Shown: one piece after another, positions 22,017-33,392 of the stretch | Numbering within the stretch: the stretch's first letter is position 1 | Layout: each line of letters starts with the position of its first letter | Assembly: GCA_012934845.2 (NCBI GenBank) | Contig: WNNJ02002075.1 | Coordinates: 1 to 64,000 of the forward strand | Direction of reading: 5' to 3' | Length of the DNA stretch: 64,000 bases | From: Pomphorhynchus laevis | Taxonomy: Eukaryota > Acanthocephala > Palaeacanthocephala > Echinorhynchida > Pomphorhynchidae | The notes under the pieces: generated by a model | What the model was told of the DNA's origin: nothing | The model's input: only the letters and a program-made list of their open reading frames with translations | Databases searched by the model: none | Made by a program: the position numbers and the translations under genes

Positions 22017-22214
22017 TTGTGATATATTAAGCAGGCATCTCCGAGAATTTGCTTACGTGGTAGCAAATGCATTATTTCTTTAAACTAACCATGTGCTTTC
22101 CTGATCATCCTAATTTTATTCAGCAGGAATTTTACTTGCTGTCATTGCTTGCTTTCTCATATATAACACAGCAGTACCTCTTGATGATTCACATCCTTAT
22201 TCTTATACATCGTC

Positions 22215-24020
22215 TCTTATTTATTAGTCAATTTATAAAAATTGATTTTTATATCAATTTTTAATAATAAATTTTGAATTTATATAGATATAAATTATAT
22301 AAAATCTTTTATAATTATTTATTATTTATAATTATTTAATTTTTGTTAAACAGCAGCCTAAATGATCTCATCTCTATTGAACCAAGCATTCTTAGTAGTA
22401 GCCCTAGGATCTGTTGACATTTGCTTACAATATATCTTGCATGATGACCAGATTATAAGTTAGAGAATATGATTTACAGATCCTTGACATGATCGACATT
22501 CTTAATGGTAGAACTGCCTAATTTTTACGGACAATTATATATTCATTGTATATAGAATTAAGTGATTTTAAATTAAGTGATAACTTAATTAGTCAATTCA
22601 TAAAAATTGATTTTTATTTTAAATTTCAATAATAAATTTTATCGTTATATCATTGTTATAAAATCTTATATAATTATTTATTATTTAAAATTATTTTTTT
22701 ATTTATTTATAGTATAAATAAAGATTAATTATAATTACTTATCTTTATATTTAATTAAAATATAGTATAAAATGCGTAGACTGAGTTATCTGATTTATTT
22801 ATTTAAACTTTATTATAAATTTTATAATTACATACATATTAATTGTATAAAATCTTATATAATTATTTACTATTTATAATTACTTATTTTTATTTTTAAT
22901 TTAATTATAGTGTAAAATACGTAGACTAATTTATCTGATTTGTTCTACTGACAAGTTATTGTTGTCATGTGGACTTTTTCCCATGTGACAAGCATGAAAC
23001 ATAGTTTATGCTTGGCCATTTGTAATCTTCCAATGTCTTAAAATAGTTTGTGATAATTTGAATTATTTAAATCATTAAATTAATCATTCTTTCTGGTGAC
23101 ATCTAATTTTTATCCTGATACATCGCCTGTTAGTCAATTCATAAAAATTGACTTTTATTTTAAATTTCGATTTTAAATTTTGACTTAATATGAATTATAT
23201 AATATCTTATATAATTATTTATTATTTATTTACTTTTATTTAGTATTATTTTTTATATAAATAATATAAAATACGTAGATTCAGTTAGCTGATCTGATTT
23301 GTACATTATCAATGACAAGATTACGATTGATTATAATATATTTCTATTCGTTCTTTTTTGAACACTCCTGTTATGTATGCATTCTGATGAGATGTTCTTG
23401 CCGATGCTAAACTTGTCAAGTTTAGCTTCGTTAAAACACGATTTAGTGTTTCATGGATTCAAATATTAAAATTAGCAAGATTTGCTGAAATTTACTCGTG
23501 CGCATATAACGTCATAAATAAATTTAATTGTATTACGCATTAATTTTTAAATTTGCCATATTGTAACACTTCTCTGTTGAGATCATTCGCTGTTCTGGTT
23601 CGTTCTAAATAAATTCTAGCTATTTTAAATTATACTTCAGTAGTTAATAGATACATTCTATAAAATTTTCGTATCTAAACGAAAAAATTCAAATAAAACT
23701 GCAAAAAAATTTTATCCATAACCAAGCATCGTATCTTTTGGTAGAATACACTATACAATTAACTCAATTCTTACTTTCGCGCCTGCCCTTGTTTCTTCCA
23801 GACCAAATTTTATCCAAGAAATGATCATTATATCATATAAGATTATTATTTGATAGATGTTGCTAGTGATGGCATATTTACCTTATTTTAATACATCTTA
23901 TACTATTTATTAGTCAATTCATAAAAATTAATTTTTATTTTAAATTTTAATTATATTATATCGCTATATAAATATAAATTGTATTAAATTTTATATAATC
24001 TCTTATTTTTTATACTTTTT
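22215..24020. repeat. AT-rich imperfect repeat family, about five copies
   Basis: The words AGTCAATTxATAAAAATTGA and ATATAATTATTTATTATTTA recur near 22215, 22590, 23130 and 23920. The word AAAATACGTAGAxT with a following TATCTGATTTG recurs near 22770, 22915 and 23268. A further relative is at 52090. No coding potential. The spacing is irregular, so these look like dispersed copies that landed near one another. Confidence 0.6.
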
Positions 24021-24173
24021 TGTTGAAAAATCAAAAATTCGGATATATACAAAACTTAGTTAATGATGGCTTTATAGACATGTCATTTCATATCATGTAT
24101 ATAAAACCATCATTAACTAATATAAAGACGTGAATTCAGGTCTACAACATAATATACTCCGATAATAAACATA

Positions 24174-24278
<105 letters not shown>

Positions 24279-24584
24279 TGTTTATGCCTCTTCATGAGGA
24301 AAACATAGTGATTTATTTACGAGTACACCATTGTGTGTCCCAGGGCAGGTGTAACAACAAATTATATTTTATATATTTGTACACTTGAAAGTGTCCCTGT
24401 AAAACAGCATTTCTATTAAAAGGAATTTAGTGCCTGATGCATGGTTAAACCGCACTACGCACTGCCATGCACAGAGCTTATGCTAAATTTCCTCTTATGA
24501 TTCAAATTAAGAGTAGTTCTGTTTTACGAGCTTTAGACATTGTTTAAGCGTGTGTTAAGGTGCCTATAAATGATTATTAAAGTC

Positions 24585-24626
24585 ACGGTACTGATGAGCT
24601 CCGTCAGAGCGAAACGCGTATACCGT
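24585..24626 (+). ncRNA. hammerhead ribozyme, array copy 1
   Basis: Stem I ACGGUA/UACCGU (24585-24590 with 24621-24626), CUGAUGA (24591-24597), stem II GCUC/GAGC, GAAA (24611-24614), minimal stem III, cleavage expected after the A of GUA (24620). All core nucleotides are present. Confidence 0.85.
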
Positions 24627-25046
24627 TGTTGAAGTTTGTCGTCACACATAGGATGACTGGGCATACGTAGCGACTTTGAATATTGCGAGAATAATTCGGT
24701 TCTATTTCTTGATCTGATGAGGATATATAGAATGCTGCCTGGTGTTTATGCCTCTTCATGAGGAAAACATAGTGATTTATTTACGAGTACACCATTGTGT
24801 CCCAGGGCAGGTGTAACAACAAATTATATTTTATATATTTGTACACTTGAAAGTGTCCCTGTAAAACAGCATTTCTATTAAAAGGAATTTAGTGCCTGAT
24901 GCATGGTTAAACCGCACTACGCACTGCCATGCACAGAGCTTATGCTAAATTTCCTCTTATGATTCAGATTAAGAGTAATTCTGTTTTTCGAGCTTTAGAC
25001 ATTGTTTAAGCGTGTGTTAAGGTGCCTATGGATGATTATTAAAGTC

Positions 25047-25088
25047 ACGGTACTGATGAGCTCCGTTAGAGCGAAACGCGTATACCGT
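25047..25088 (+). ncRNA. hammerhead ribozyme, array copy 2
   Basis: Same motif as copy 1 with one substitution in the stem II loop (GUUAG for GUCAG region). The core CUGAUGA…GAAA and 6-bp stem I are intact. Confidence 0.85.
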
Positions 25089-25480
25089 TGTTAAAGTTTG
25101 TCGTCACACATAGGATGACTGGGCATACGTAGCGACTTTGAATATTGCGAGAATAATTCGGTTCTATTTCTTGATCTGATGAGGATATATAGAATGCTGC
25201 CTGGTGTTTATGCCTCTTCATGATGAAAACATAGTGATATATTATGCCTCTTCATGATGAAAACATAGTGATGTATATATAATTTGTTGTTACACCTGCC
25301 CTGGGACACTCACTGGTGTACTCATAAATATATCACTATGTTTTCCTCATGAAGAGGCATAAACACCAGGCAGCATTCTATATATCCTCATCAGACTAAG
25401 AAATAGAACCGAATTATTCTTGCATTATTCAAAGTCGCTACGTATGCCCAGTCATCCGATGTGTGACGACAAACTTAACA

Positions 25481-25522
25481 ACGGTATACGCGTTTCGCTC
25501 TAACGGAGCTCATCAGCACCGT
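25481..25522 (-). ncRNA. hammerhead ribozyme, array copy 3 (inverted)
   Basis: Core intact. The stem I base pair next to CUGAUGA is a G-U wobble (ACGGUG/UACCGU). Confidence 0.8.
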
Positions 25523-25944
25523 GACTTCTATAATCATCTATAGGCACCTTAACACACGCTTAAACAATGTTTAAAGCTCGAAAAACAGAACTTACTCTTA
25601 ATCTGAATCATCGGAGGGAATTTAGCATATGCCCTGTGCATGGCAGTGACTATTACAGTTTTACCATGCATCAAGCACTAAATTATTTTTAATAGAAATG
25701 CTGTTTAACATGGACACTTAAAAGTGTGCAAATATATAAAATATAATTTGTTGTTACACCTGCTCTGGGACACTCACTGGTGTACTCATAAATATATCAC
25801 TATGTTTTCCTCATGAAGAGGCATAAACACCAGGCAGCATTCTATATATCCTTATCAGACTAAGAAATAGAACCGAATTATTCTTGCATTATTCAAAGTC
25901 GCTACGTATGCCCAGTCATCCTATGTGTGACGACAAACTTAACA

Positions 25945-25986
25945 ACGGTATACGCGTTTCGCTCTAACGGAGCTCATCAGTACCTT
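25945..25986 (-). ncRNA. hammerhead ribozyme, array copy 4 (inverted)
   Basis: Core intact. One mismatch in stem I (AAGGUA/UACCGU). Confidence 0.8.
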
Positions 25987-26407
25987 GACTTCTATAATCA
26001 TCTATAGGCGCCTTAACACACGCGTAAACAGTGTTTAAAGCTCGATAAACAGAACTACCCTTAATCTGAATCATCGGAGGGAATTTAGCATAAGCTCTGT
26101 GCATGGCAGTGACTATTACAGTTTAACCATGCATCAGGCACTAAATTCTTTTTAATAGAAATGCTGTTTAACAGGGACACTTAAAAGTGTGCAAATATAT
26201 AAAATATAATTTGTTGTTACACCTGCCCTGGGACACTCACTGGTGTACTCATAAATATATCACTATGTTTTCCTCATGAAGAGGCATAAACACCAGGCAG
26301 CATTCTATATATCCTTATCAGACTAAGAAATAGAACCGAATTATTCTTGCATTATTCAAAGTCGCTACGTATGCCCAGTCATCCTATGTGTGACGACAAA
26401 CTTCACA

Positions 26408-26449
26408 ACGGTATACGCGTTTCGCTCTAACGGAGCTCATCAGTACCGT
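26408..26449 (-). ncRNA. hammerhead ribozyme, array copy 5 (inverted)
   Basis: Core and 6-bp stem I intact; stem II GCUC/GAGC. Confidence 0.85.
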
Positions 26450-26592
26450 GACTTCTATAATCATCTATAGGCACCTTAACACACGCTTAAACAGTGTTTA
26501 AAGCTCGAAAAACAGAACTACCCTTAAGCATGTGTTAAGGCACCTTAACACTTAAGCGTGTGTTAAGGTGCCTATAGATGATTATAGAAGTC

Positions 26593-26634
26593 ACGGTACT
26601 GATGAGCTCTGTTAGAGCGAAACGCGTATACCGT
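26593..26634 (+). ncRNA. hammerhead ribozyme, array copy 6
   Basis: Core and stem I intact. It sits in the partial forward monomer that forms a hairpin with the inverted copy ending near 26530. Confidence 0.85.
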
Positions 26635-26778
26635 TGTGAAGTTTGTCGTCACACATAGGATGACTGGGCATACGTAGCGACTTTGAATAATGCAAGAATA
26701 ATTCGGTTCTATTTCTTAGTCTGATGAGGATATATAGAATGCTGCCTGGTGTTTATGCCTCTTCATGAGGAAAACATA

Positions 26779-26899
<121 letters not shown>

Positions 26900-27070
26900 A
26901 TATCTGGATGTGTTAAACTGTGCTCCGGGAGCTAATAAGCTTCAGTTTCATAATTGTAGATGTTGCCAAAAACCGGAGTTCGATTACAAGTAGAGCAGAC
27001 TTCCTTATCACTCCTAGACGAGCTGATGGTAGCCGGCAGCACTCATCAGTAGGGTGAATACCAATTTTTA
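26900..27070 (-). mobile_element. truncated family A unit with intact CUGAUGA and GUC strands
   Basis: Matches 21860-21620. On the minus strand it reads UUCACCCUA, CUGAUGA, GUGCUGCC, CUACCAUCAGCUC, GUC, UAGGAGUGA (27058-27008). The GAAA strand is missing because the unit is cut beside a (TA)n tract. It supplies the best evidence that the ancestral family A core box was CUGAUGA and that stem I was 8 bp with one bulge. Confidence 0.65.
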
Positions 27071-27076
27071 CCAATT

Positions 27077-27080
<4 letters not shown>

Positions 27081-27170
<90 letters not shown>
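27081..27170. repeat. (TA)n microsatellite
   Basis: TA run with one early interruption near 27088. The flank at 27175-27235 (CGCACTACCAATTTATATAT) resembles 57600-57640 in reverse, another family A border. Confidence 0.9.
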
Positions 27171-27173
<3 letters not shown>

Positions 27174-27679
27174 TTTTGGACTCCTGGACCACAGTTACGA
27201 GCAATTTTTCGCACTACCAATTTATATATAATACTTACCATGCAAATAAACCGAAAATATGTTGGAGGATATTTACCAATTTATGCGCTACAAATTTTTG
27301 ATAGCCAGTCATTGTGATGTATCAGGAATTGTACATTTTAAGTGTATAACCGGTACACACATTTCGTGGTATGCATCTTTTACGTAAAATGTAATTGTAT
27401 AAATCTTTTACATTCAGAACCTTTAATTGAACTATAGAAATTATAATTACATATTTATTTATTGATGTATTCATGGAAATGTTTAAACTTGAAGAATTTA
27501 TTTCCTCTGTTATATTACGTATTTAAGCGATATCGACATGACGAATATAGTGTAATTAAACATGATAATTTTGTCTTTACTTCATATTTGATTTACTTCA
27601 TAACTGATAGTCAATCAGTTATGATACAGTCAATAAATATTCATAAATCATCCAATAAGTCGTAAGGATATCTTATGAC

Positions 27680-27832
27680 TTATCTTACTTTTATCTATTT
27701 TCGCAACAAAAGTAGATAATGAAGTAGATGACTGCCGGGAGAGAAACAAAGACTTATCTTGCTTTTTTCTTACTTACGCAATGTAAGTAGACGATGAAGA
27801 AAATGACTGCCGGGCGAGAAACAAATCTCATG
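27680..27832 (+). repeat. two tandem ~75-bp repeats at the edge of the inverted sAC fragment
   Basis: GACTTATCTTACTTTT…ATGACTGCCGGGAGAGAAAC and GACTTATCTTGCTTTT…ATGACTGCCGGGCGAGAAAC align over about 75 bp. The repeat ends in the CTGCCGGGCGAGAAACAAA word that starts the duplicated sAC exon sequence, so the duplication arose after or together with the sAC fragment. Confidence 0.75.
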
Positions 27833-28047
27833 GCAAAACTAGGATGCGTTCACGTGGAAAGCGTTCTTATGGAACTAAATCAGCGGTGTGATAATATATC
27901 TGGCGCCATAGAATATTTCAAATCTGGTGTCATCGAATTACTTCGAGTCGAAGAATGGTCATTTATCCATATCTACTGTTTTACGAAATTTGCGCTTTTT
28001 CAATACGCTAATAATATCAACTGCACTAATTTAATACCTTTATTTCA
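27800..28047 (+). pseudogene. inverted partial duplicate of the soluble adenylyl cyclase 3' coding region
   Basis: The frame AGRETNLMAKLGCVHVESVL continues to NINCTNLIP and matches the cyclase protein encoded on the other strand at about 28882-28650 with only a few changes over about 78 codons. It has no start or domain of its own and ends shortly after the homology. With the gene it forms an inverted repeat of about 235 bp arms separated by roughly 600 bp. Confidence 0.85.
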
Positions 28048-28412
28048 GTAATTTAATACCGAGTAATAAAGTAATATTTATTTAATTGTATTGCTCTAAT
28101 TGGCTTGATAGGATCATGCTTGTGAATTTTTAAATCAACCTAGAATAGTTATCTGTTATAATTTAATTAAGCTCGTATTTTTGAACACTGATTTCATAGT
28201 AACTGATAAACTATAAAGAATTTAATCCTCATAACGATAGTCATAACGTATAATTGTGCGAAGAAAATGATTCTGTTTTATTTTTAATTATATTTTGATT
28301 AAAATATAATTACAGATTAATGCGCGAAGCTTTTGCTTTTAAATCTGTGCAGTCATTAGAACAGATTAGTTTTTATAAAATACGAAAATGGCTCAAAATA
28401 CCATGAAACTGA

Positions 28413-31400
28413 TCATAATCTTTTCTTTAAATTGTCACTGTCGATATTTCGCTTAGCCTTTTGACATATGTCTAGTTGATGTGGGGATTCTGCAAAATCA
28501 GCTGCCACTTCAGCATATTTTATAAGAACGTTTACGTGGTCTTCTTTACCTTCATGGTGACTTTGATACGCTAGGCAAGTACAAAATATTGAATAGAACA
28601 ACGGGGTACGTTTGCAGATATCCTTATATGCGTGTATTAATCTCGGTATTAAATTAGTGCAGTTGATATTATTAGCGTATTGAAAAAGCGCAAATTTCGT
28701 AAAACAGTAGATATGGATAAATGACCATTCTTCGACTCGAAGTAATTCTATGACACCAGATTTGAAATATTCTATGGCGCCAGATATATTATCACACCGC
28801 TGATTTAGTTCCATGAGAACGCTTTCCGCGTAAACGCATCCCAGTTTTGCCATGAGCTTTGTTTCTCGCCCGGCAGCACATTGAAACATGATATAAACTT
28901 GGCTACGTATAACAGCTTCTGTACTTTTTAATTCAAACATGTCATCACTGTCCAATAGGCTTTTGGTCATACATCCGTCCAGCGATAATACGCAATACCA
29001 CAGCTTATTGTCGAGATTTTCTACAACTAGCATCATATCCTTATACATTTGCCTGTCGTGCTTAAGAATGGCAGCAATACACAAGCAAACACATATCGAT
29101 GTTACTGCCTCTTCACCTGCGTTTATCCGCTGTACAATTTTTAACAAATTCATACCGATCCTGATGGCGTCTGTCATTCTCGCAAGAACAAAAAAGCTTA
29201 TCATGAAAATCCACCCGTGTCTAATAACCAGCGGCTCATAACCTGGACTTTGGGCCAGCTGATCCATCAACGCCTTGCTATTGCAATGATAGAAGTCTAT
29301 GGATTCCGGTTGATTAAGATTATAGCAGCATATAGCACATATTCCTAAGGCCTCTAATTTAATGAAGCTATCATTTGGCAGTATTTGAATAGTGGTCAAT
29401 GCAGCATCGTATGCACCCTTATATTCATTCAGTTTTAAGTAGCATTTACAGCTGTGTAGTAATAGCAACGATACCAGACTAATTTCACTACTACTTCGAT
29501 TCTGGAATCCATTGATTTTATCCTTGTAAATTTCGAGTAATGTTCTATAATTTACCTTTAGCAATTTTAGCGCCCTTTCACATGACTCAACCGACTTTTT
29601 GACGTTTTTTGTCCTAAAGGCTATTACCGAATTAAAATATTCCAAAAGTGCCTGAAGTGTATCATCAATGTTACTTTGATTTGGCAGGGAGTTAAACACT
29701 TCTTCTAGAGTTTGTCTCGCATCAAAAGCTTCATTGAGTACTATATCAGTATGCACACTCTTTAGAGCATAATACATGTAATGATTTTGATAGCGATCGT
29801 GTTGCTGACAAAGCTGAGTTAAAATTCGGTATCCTCTGGAGATTTCCATATTGCACCGACAAGAAGACCAGTCAAACGCACGATTTTGGATTTTTGTTGA
29901 GTTCGTTGAAGGTGATGGTTTTGTATTTTTAGGGCTAGCGCTTATATTTGACGTTGTCGCGGTCGCGCTAGTCATTGTTAACCTTGTGAATGTATTGATC
30001 ACATCGACGATTTCACTTTCACGGTATGGTACAAAACTAAATCTATGTACCATTAATGGGATTCCTGCAGTTAAGAATACCTTTACTTTTGGAATTTGAT
30101 GACCGACGATGTTTGGCGGCTTGCAACATTTATCTAATTCCATCGGTATCTTGCATAATGTACGATCTAGTCGATCGATTTCTCGAAGAGCCAGGTATTT
30201 GTCATTTACCTTATTTTGGTAATCATTATGGCGAAATGCTTGGGCGGATAGAAAATGTTTCAACTCTGGCAAGAGGTGGTAGTTTCTGCTAAGATTACAG
30301 GTGTTTACTATTTTCTTCATTTTATCTATCCATAATTGAAAACGATTATCATGTATAACGTTAACCAAGTCTGTGGCTTTAAAGCGGGTAAAATCACTTG
30401 TCGGTGGGTTACTTTTTCTGTCTCCAATTTCACATGCCTGTCTACAACGATACGATTTGTTTTCGTAATAATTTATCAACTTTGGAAGAAAATCAGCTTT
30501 AAATTCATTAACAATATAGCTGTTGGCCGTTTCCATGTCTGATAATGTAACGAACTTCATCTGTAAGCAGAAACAGCAATTCTTGTTTCTATTTAAAGGG
30601 CACTCACATGAATTGATAAGATTCTTTACGACTTTTCGTTTCCACCAGATATCCGATCTCCTGTTATGGCTACACATAATAAACTTCATTGCAAACAAAT
30701 TTGTTATCGCTTTAGAGTACATGTCCTGTGGATTAAATTGCAATACCGATTGTATACATCCACTATCAAACTGAAGACCAATCATTGAACAAATTTTTAA
30801 TATAATTTGGCATGCATCAGGCAACCTATCAAACAAAACATGGATGCCGGGATCAGCTGCATGGATATGGGCTTCGTTTAAGGCTTGACCCTTCTCCGCA
30901 ATAGTATATACTGTTTTACTGAGATGAAGTTGTCGTTCAACAGGACGAATAGTGCCATGTTTATCGTGTTCTCTCATTACCATGTATTCCGCAACAGGGT
31001 ATTCAAATTGTTCTGTACTATCAACAATTCCCGAACTTATTAAATACTGTTGCTGACTACTATCGTCAACGAGAATGAAACTATTTAACTCTAGCTCATT
31101 TAGTATATTTGCTATACGACCAGGAAGTCCAGAACCGCGCTTTCGCAGAATATCTGTAATCCTTGATGATATACGACCGGCTTGCATCATCTGGCATGCA
31201 ACTGTTGCATGATATCGTTCGGGTACAGCATGTAGTGATATTAATTTAGTTCGGTCAACTTCAAACAGGGCTGTCATCTGACGCTTTGCAACATCATTTA
31301 AATCCAACGGGTCATTCATTGTATATACGATAACACAGTATTTGGACATTGCAATATGCAACAGAAAGTATGCACTGGCATTATCAATGTAGTCAATGTT

Positions 31401-33392
31401 ATCAATGAACAATACAGTGATTTGTCGGCCAAATTTCTTCAGCGACTTGTACGGCGAGCTAACTAGATCTGTAGTCATTGATATAACTTCATCTACTACG
31501 TCCATGCTTCTAGGGGGTGGAACGTGCCTAGGAAAATCTGTCCCAAATAGGTGATTTAATAGCTGTGGATATGAGCGTTGTCGAGGTAAAATAGATAATA
31601 TTCTGGATGATCTATGATCTTTTAAATCCAACAGCCGAAATATCAATTGCTGTAATGTCCAAAACTTTGTATATTGTCGATCACTACCTATACTGACAAA
31701 AGAAATTTTCGTTAGATTTCTGTAGTATTCGCTTGAGGTTAGAATTTCCGCAAAATGTTTAAGCAATCGTGTACGACCGCATCCACGTTCGCCTGCAATC
31801 GCGATACAGTCGATTTCAGATCCGGGATCTCGTATATTTGTATTAATGATAGAAATAAACAATTCGGTTTCTTTTAATCTACCGAGTATAGGAAAAGGAC
31901 TGTGAATTATATCGACTAATTCGCCTGCCCATATTTGAGGTTCTCCCTCAAACGCCCGAATAGTTCCCGCGTTATATAGTCCTTTAAGATCTTTGGACTC
32001 TAACTCTAAAAAGGACGAACTGCTAAGACCTGATTTCAGAAAAGTATCTTTATCACATGATACCACATTTGGATAAGCAACCATTAGTCGAGCAGCCATA
32101 TTAACCTTACGTCCAATTACTGTGTATTCACACCGACTTGGATGACCAACAACTCCACAAAATACAATACCCGTACAAACTCCAACTGAACATGATTTGA
32201 TATTCGGGCTTTCATTTAGCGTATGCAGTATAATTAGCGCTGCCTTCAGAGCACGCTCGCTGTCATTAGCATATTTGTAACCGGACAGTCCGAATACACA
32301 TAAAAAGCTGAGACCTTTATCAAACATGAGCAGTTTTGTAACAATTCCATGCATTTGTTTAACTTCTTTATGGACAATAATAACAATTCGCTGTAGTTTA
32401 TCTAAAATGATAGTGGCTGGATCATTTTCATTTACTTCAAGTCTTGCAAACAAAACGCTTACCGTTCGTAGTTCTGATAAATACTCAATTGGTTCCCTGT
32501 TAGCAATTTTCTTTCTTACTGGTGAAATCAAAAACGAATAGTGTTCATATATTTCTTTCTTTGTGAAAAGCAAACTGTAGATTTGGATACGAACCTGCTT
32601 TCTTTTATGGATGCTAATAGCTTTAAACTGTTCATTAAGCTGATCGATTTCATCCTGATAATCTGTTATTCGATAATATACAGTGCCGTTAGAGTCGTTA
32701 AAGGCGGAACATTTGTAACGGGATTTGTTTCTACATATATCCCATACATTTCCATCAACAACAATGTCTTCGGGACCACATAGATGCTCACAAGCTGAAA
32801 CTCGTCTTATTGCCGGTCCACAGCAAACGTAATAGTTTGTATACATTGGATAGTTGTCTATTCTTGCTTGACTTGTTTGTTCCATTTGGATGCGATTCGC
32901 ATCTCCACTTGTAAGGAATAGATCGTAATCTCCGTACGAAATTGCACTCTTTATGTGTAAAGTAGTCCCGACTTTTGTTTCATATCCACAGAATCGTTTT
33001 TTCAATTCTAGACTGCAGTCAATCACACGTTGAATAAGTTTTTCCTTTGTATTTTGCCTAGTTAGTGGCCAGTGCGCCAAGATTGCGTCCCCAGCGAATT
33101 TGTATATATCTCCTTCGCTGGCCAAAACGCATTCCGCGACAGGATTTAAATATTTGTTGAATTCGTCTACCAGATCACTTGCAGTGTGTGTATCACTTGA
33201 AGCATATACTTGGCACAAATGAGTAAATCCTGATACATCCGAGAAGAGTATTACACCTTCAAAAGGTCGATGGTGTGGAAGTCTTTTATTTACACAGTCT
33301 TCAAGTACAAAATCTGGAAGATGTGATACACAAGGAGAAATCAACTTGATTTCATTTTTGTTTTGTTTCTTATAAGGATTAACTGTCTGCAT
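28413..33392 (-). CDS. soluble adenylyl cyclase (ADCY10-like), single uninterrupted frame
   Basis: 1659 codons from an ATG at 33392 with no intron. Makes cAMP from ATP; family members respond to bicarbonate and calcium and often act in cilia and sperm. Catalytic domain C1: GVILFSDVSGFTHL and YKFAGDAILAHW give the two metal-binding Asp (about D52, D102) and the Lys two residues before FAGD that lines the bicarbonate site in human sAC. Domain C2, residues about 307-440, has VSVLFARLE and EYTVIGRKVNMAARL; the metal Asp is absent, as is normal for C2. The NTPase follows, with Walker A GERGCGRT (about 534-541, Arg where Lys is usual) and Walker B VLFIDNID (about 660). The long C-terminus is helical repeat-like. 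Length is close to human sAC (about 1610). A candidate poly(A) signal lies at 28282-28277. The intronless form suggests a retrocopy or intron loss. Intact and probably functional. Confidence 0.93.
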   Translation of the reverse strand: MQTVNPYKKQNKNEIKLISPCVSHLPDFVLEDCVNKRLPHHRPFEGVILFSDVSGFTHLCQVYASSDTHTASDLVDEFNKYLNPVAECVLASEGDIYKFAGDAILAHWPLTRQNTKEKLIQRVIDCSLELKKRFCGYETKVGTTLHIKSAISYGDYDLFLTSGDANRIQMEQTSQARIDNYPMYTNYYVCCGPAIRRVSACEHLCGPEDIVVDGNVWDICRNKSRYKCSAFNDSNGTVYYRITDYQDEIDQLNEQFKAISIHKRKQVRIQIYSLLFTKKEIYEHYSFLISPVRKKIANREPIEYLSELRTVSVLFARLEVNENDPATIILDKLQRIVIIVHKEVKQMHGIVTKLLMFDKGLSFLCVFGLSGYKYANDSERALKAALIILHTLNESPNIKSCSVGVCTGIVFCGVVGHPSRCEYTVIGRKVNMAARLMVAYPNVVSCDKDTFLKSGLSSSSFLELESKDLKGLYNAGTIRAFEGEPQIWAGELVDIIHSPFPILGRLKETELFISIINTNIRDPGSEIDCIAIAGERGCGRTRLLKHFAEILTSSEYYRNLTKISFVSIGSDRQYTKFWTLQQLIFRLLDLKDHRSSRILSILPRQRSYPQLLNHLFGTDFPRHVPPPRSMDVVDEVISMTTDLVSSPYKSLKKFGRQITVLFIDNIDYIDNASAYFLLHIAMSKYCVIVYTMNDPLDLNDVAKRQMTALFEVDRTKLISLHAVPERYHATVACQMMQAGRISSRITDILRKRGSGLPGRIANILNELELNSFILVDDSSQQQYLISSGIVDSTEQFEYPVAEYMVMREHDKHGTIRPVERQLHLSKTVYTIAEKGQALNEAHIHAADPGIHVLFDRLPDACQIILKICSMIGLQFDSGCIQSVLQFNPQDMYSKAITNLFAMKFIMCSHNRRSDIWWKRKVVKNLINSCECPLNRNKNCCFCLQMKFVTLSDMETANSYIVNEFKADFLPKLINYYENKSYRCRQACEIGDRKSNPPTSDFTRFKATDLVNVIHDNRFQLWIDKMKKIVNTCNLSRNYHLLPELKHFLSAQAFRHNDYQNKVNDKYLALREIDRLDRTLCKIPMELDKCCKPPNIVGHQIPKVKVFLTAGIPLMVHRFSFVPYRESEIVDVINTFTRLTMTSATATTSNISASPKNTKPSPSTNSTKIQNRAFDWSSCRCNMEISRGYRILTQLCQQHDRYQNHYMYYALKSVHTDIVLNEAFDARQTLEEVFNSLPNQSNIDDTLQALLEYFNSVIAFRTKNVKKSVESCERALKLLKVNYRTLLEIYKDKINGFQNRSSSEISLVSLLLLHSCKCYLKLNEYKGAYDAALTTIQILPNDSFIKLEALGICAICCYNLNQPESIDFYHCNSKALMDQLAQSPGYEPLVIRHGWIFMISFFVLARMTDAIRIGMNLLKIVQRINAGEEAVTSICVCLCIAAILKHDRQMYKDMMLVVENLDNKLWYCVLSLDGCMTKSLLDSDDMFELKSTEAVIRSQVYIMFQCAAGRETKLMAKLGCVYAESVLMELNQRCDNISGAIEYFKSGVIELLRVEEWSFIHIYCFTKFALFQYANNINCTNLIPRLIHAYKDICKRTPLFYSIFCTCLAYQSHHEGKEDHVNVLIKYAEVAADFAESPHQLDICQKAKRNIDSDNLKKRL

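Larger units (their letters stand above)
21545..22165 (-). mobile_element. family A tandem repeat, about 1.7 units of a ~360-bp monomer
   Basis: AAACCGGAGTTCGATTACA recurs at about 21547 and 21906, and the two units align through GTGGTAGCATxGGCATTATT and beyond until the second is cut near 22165. Each unit carries a permuted hammerhead-like module on the minus strand. Another tandem pair lies at 57188-57600 on the other strand and a single truncated unit at 26900-27070. Tandem monomers of a few hundred bases with ribozymes are the layout of retrozymes and PLE terminal repeats. Confidence 0.75.

Noticed and set aside
28939-33000. Plus-strand frames across the cyclase gene
   Set aside because: They are antisense shadows of the 1659-codon cyclase frame.
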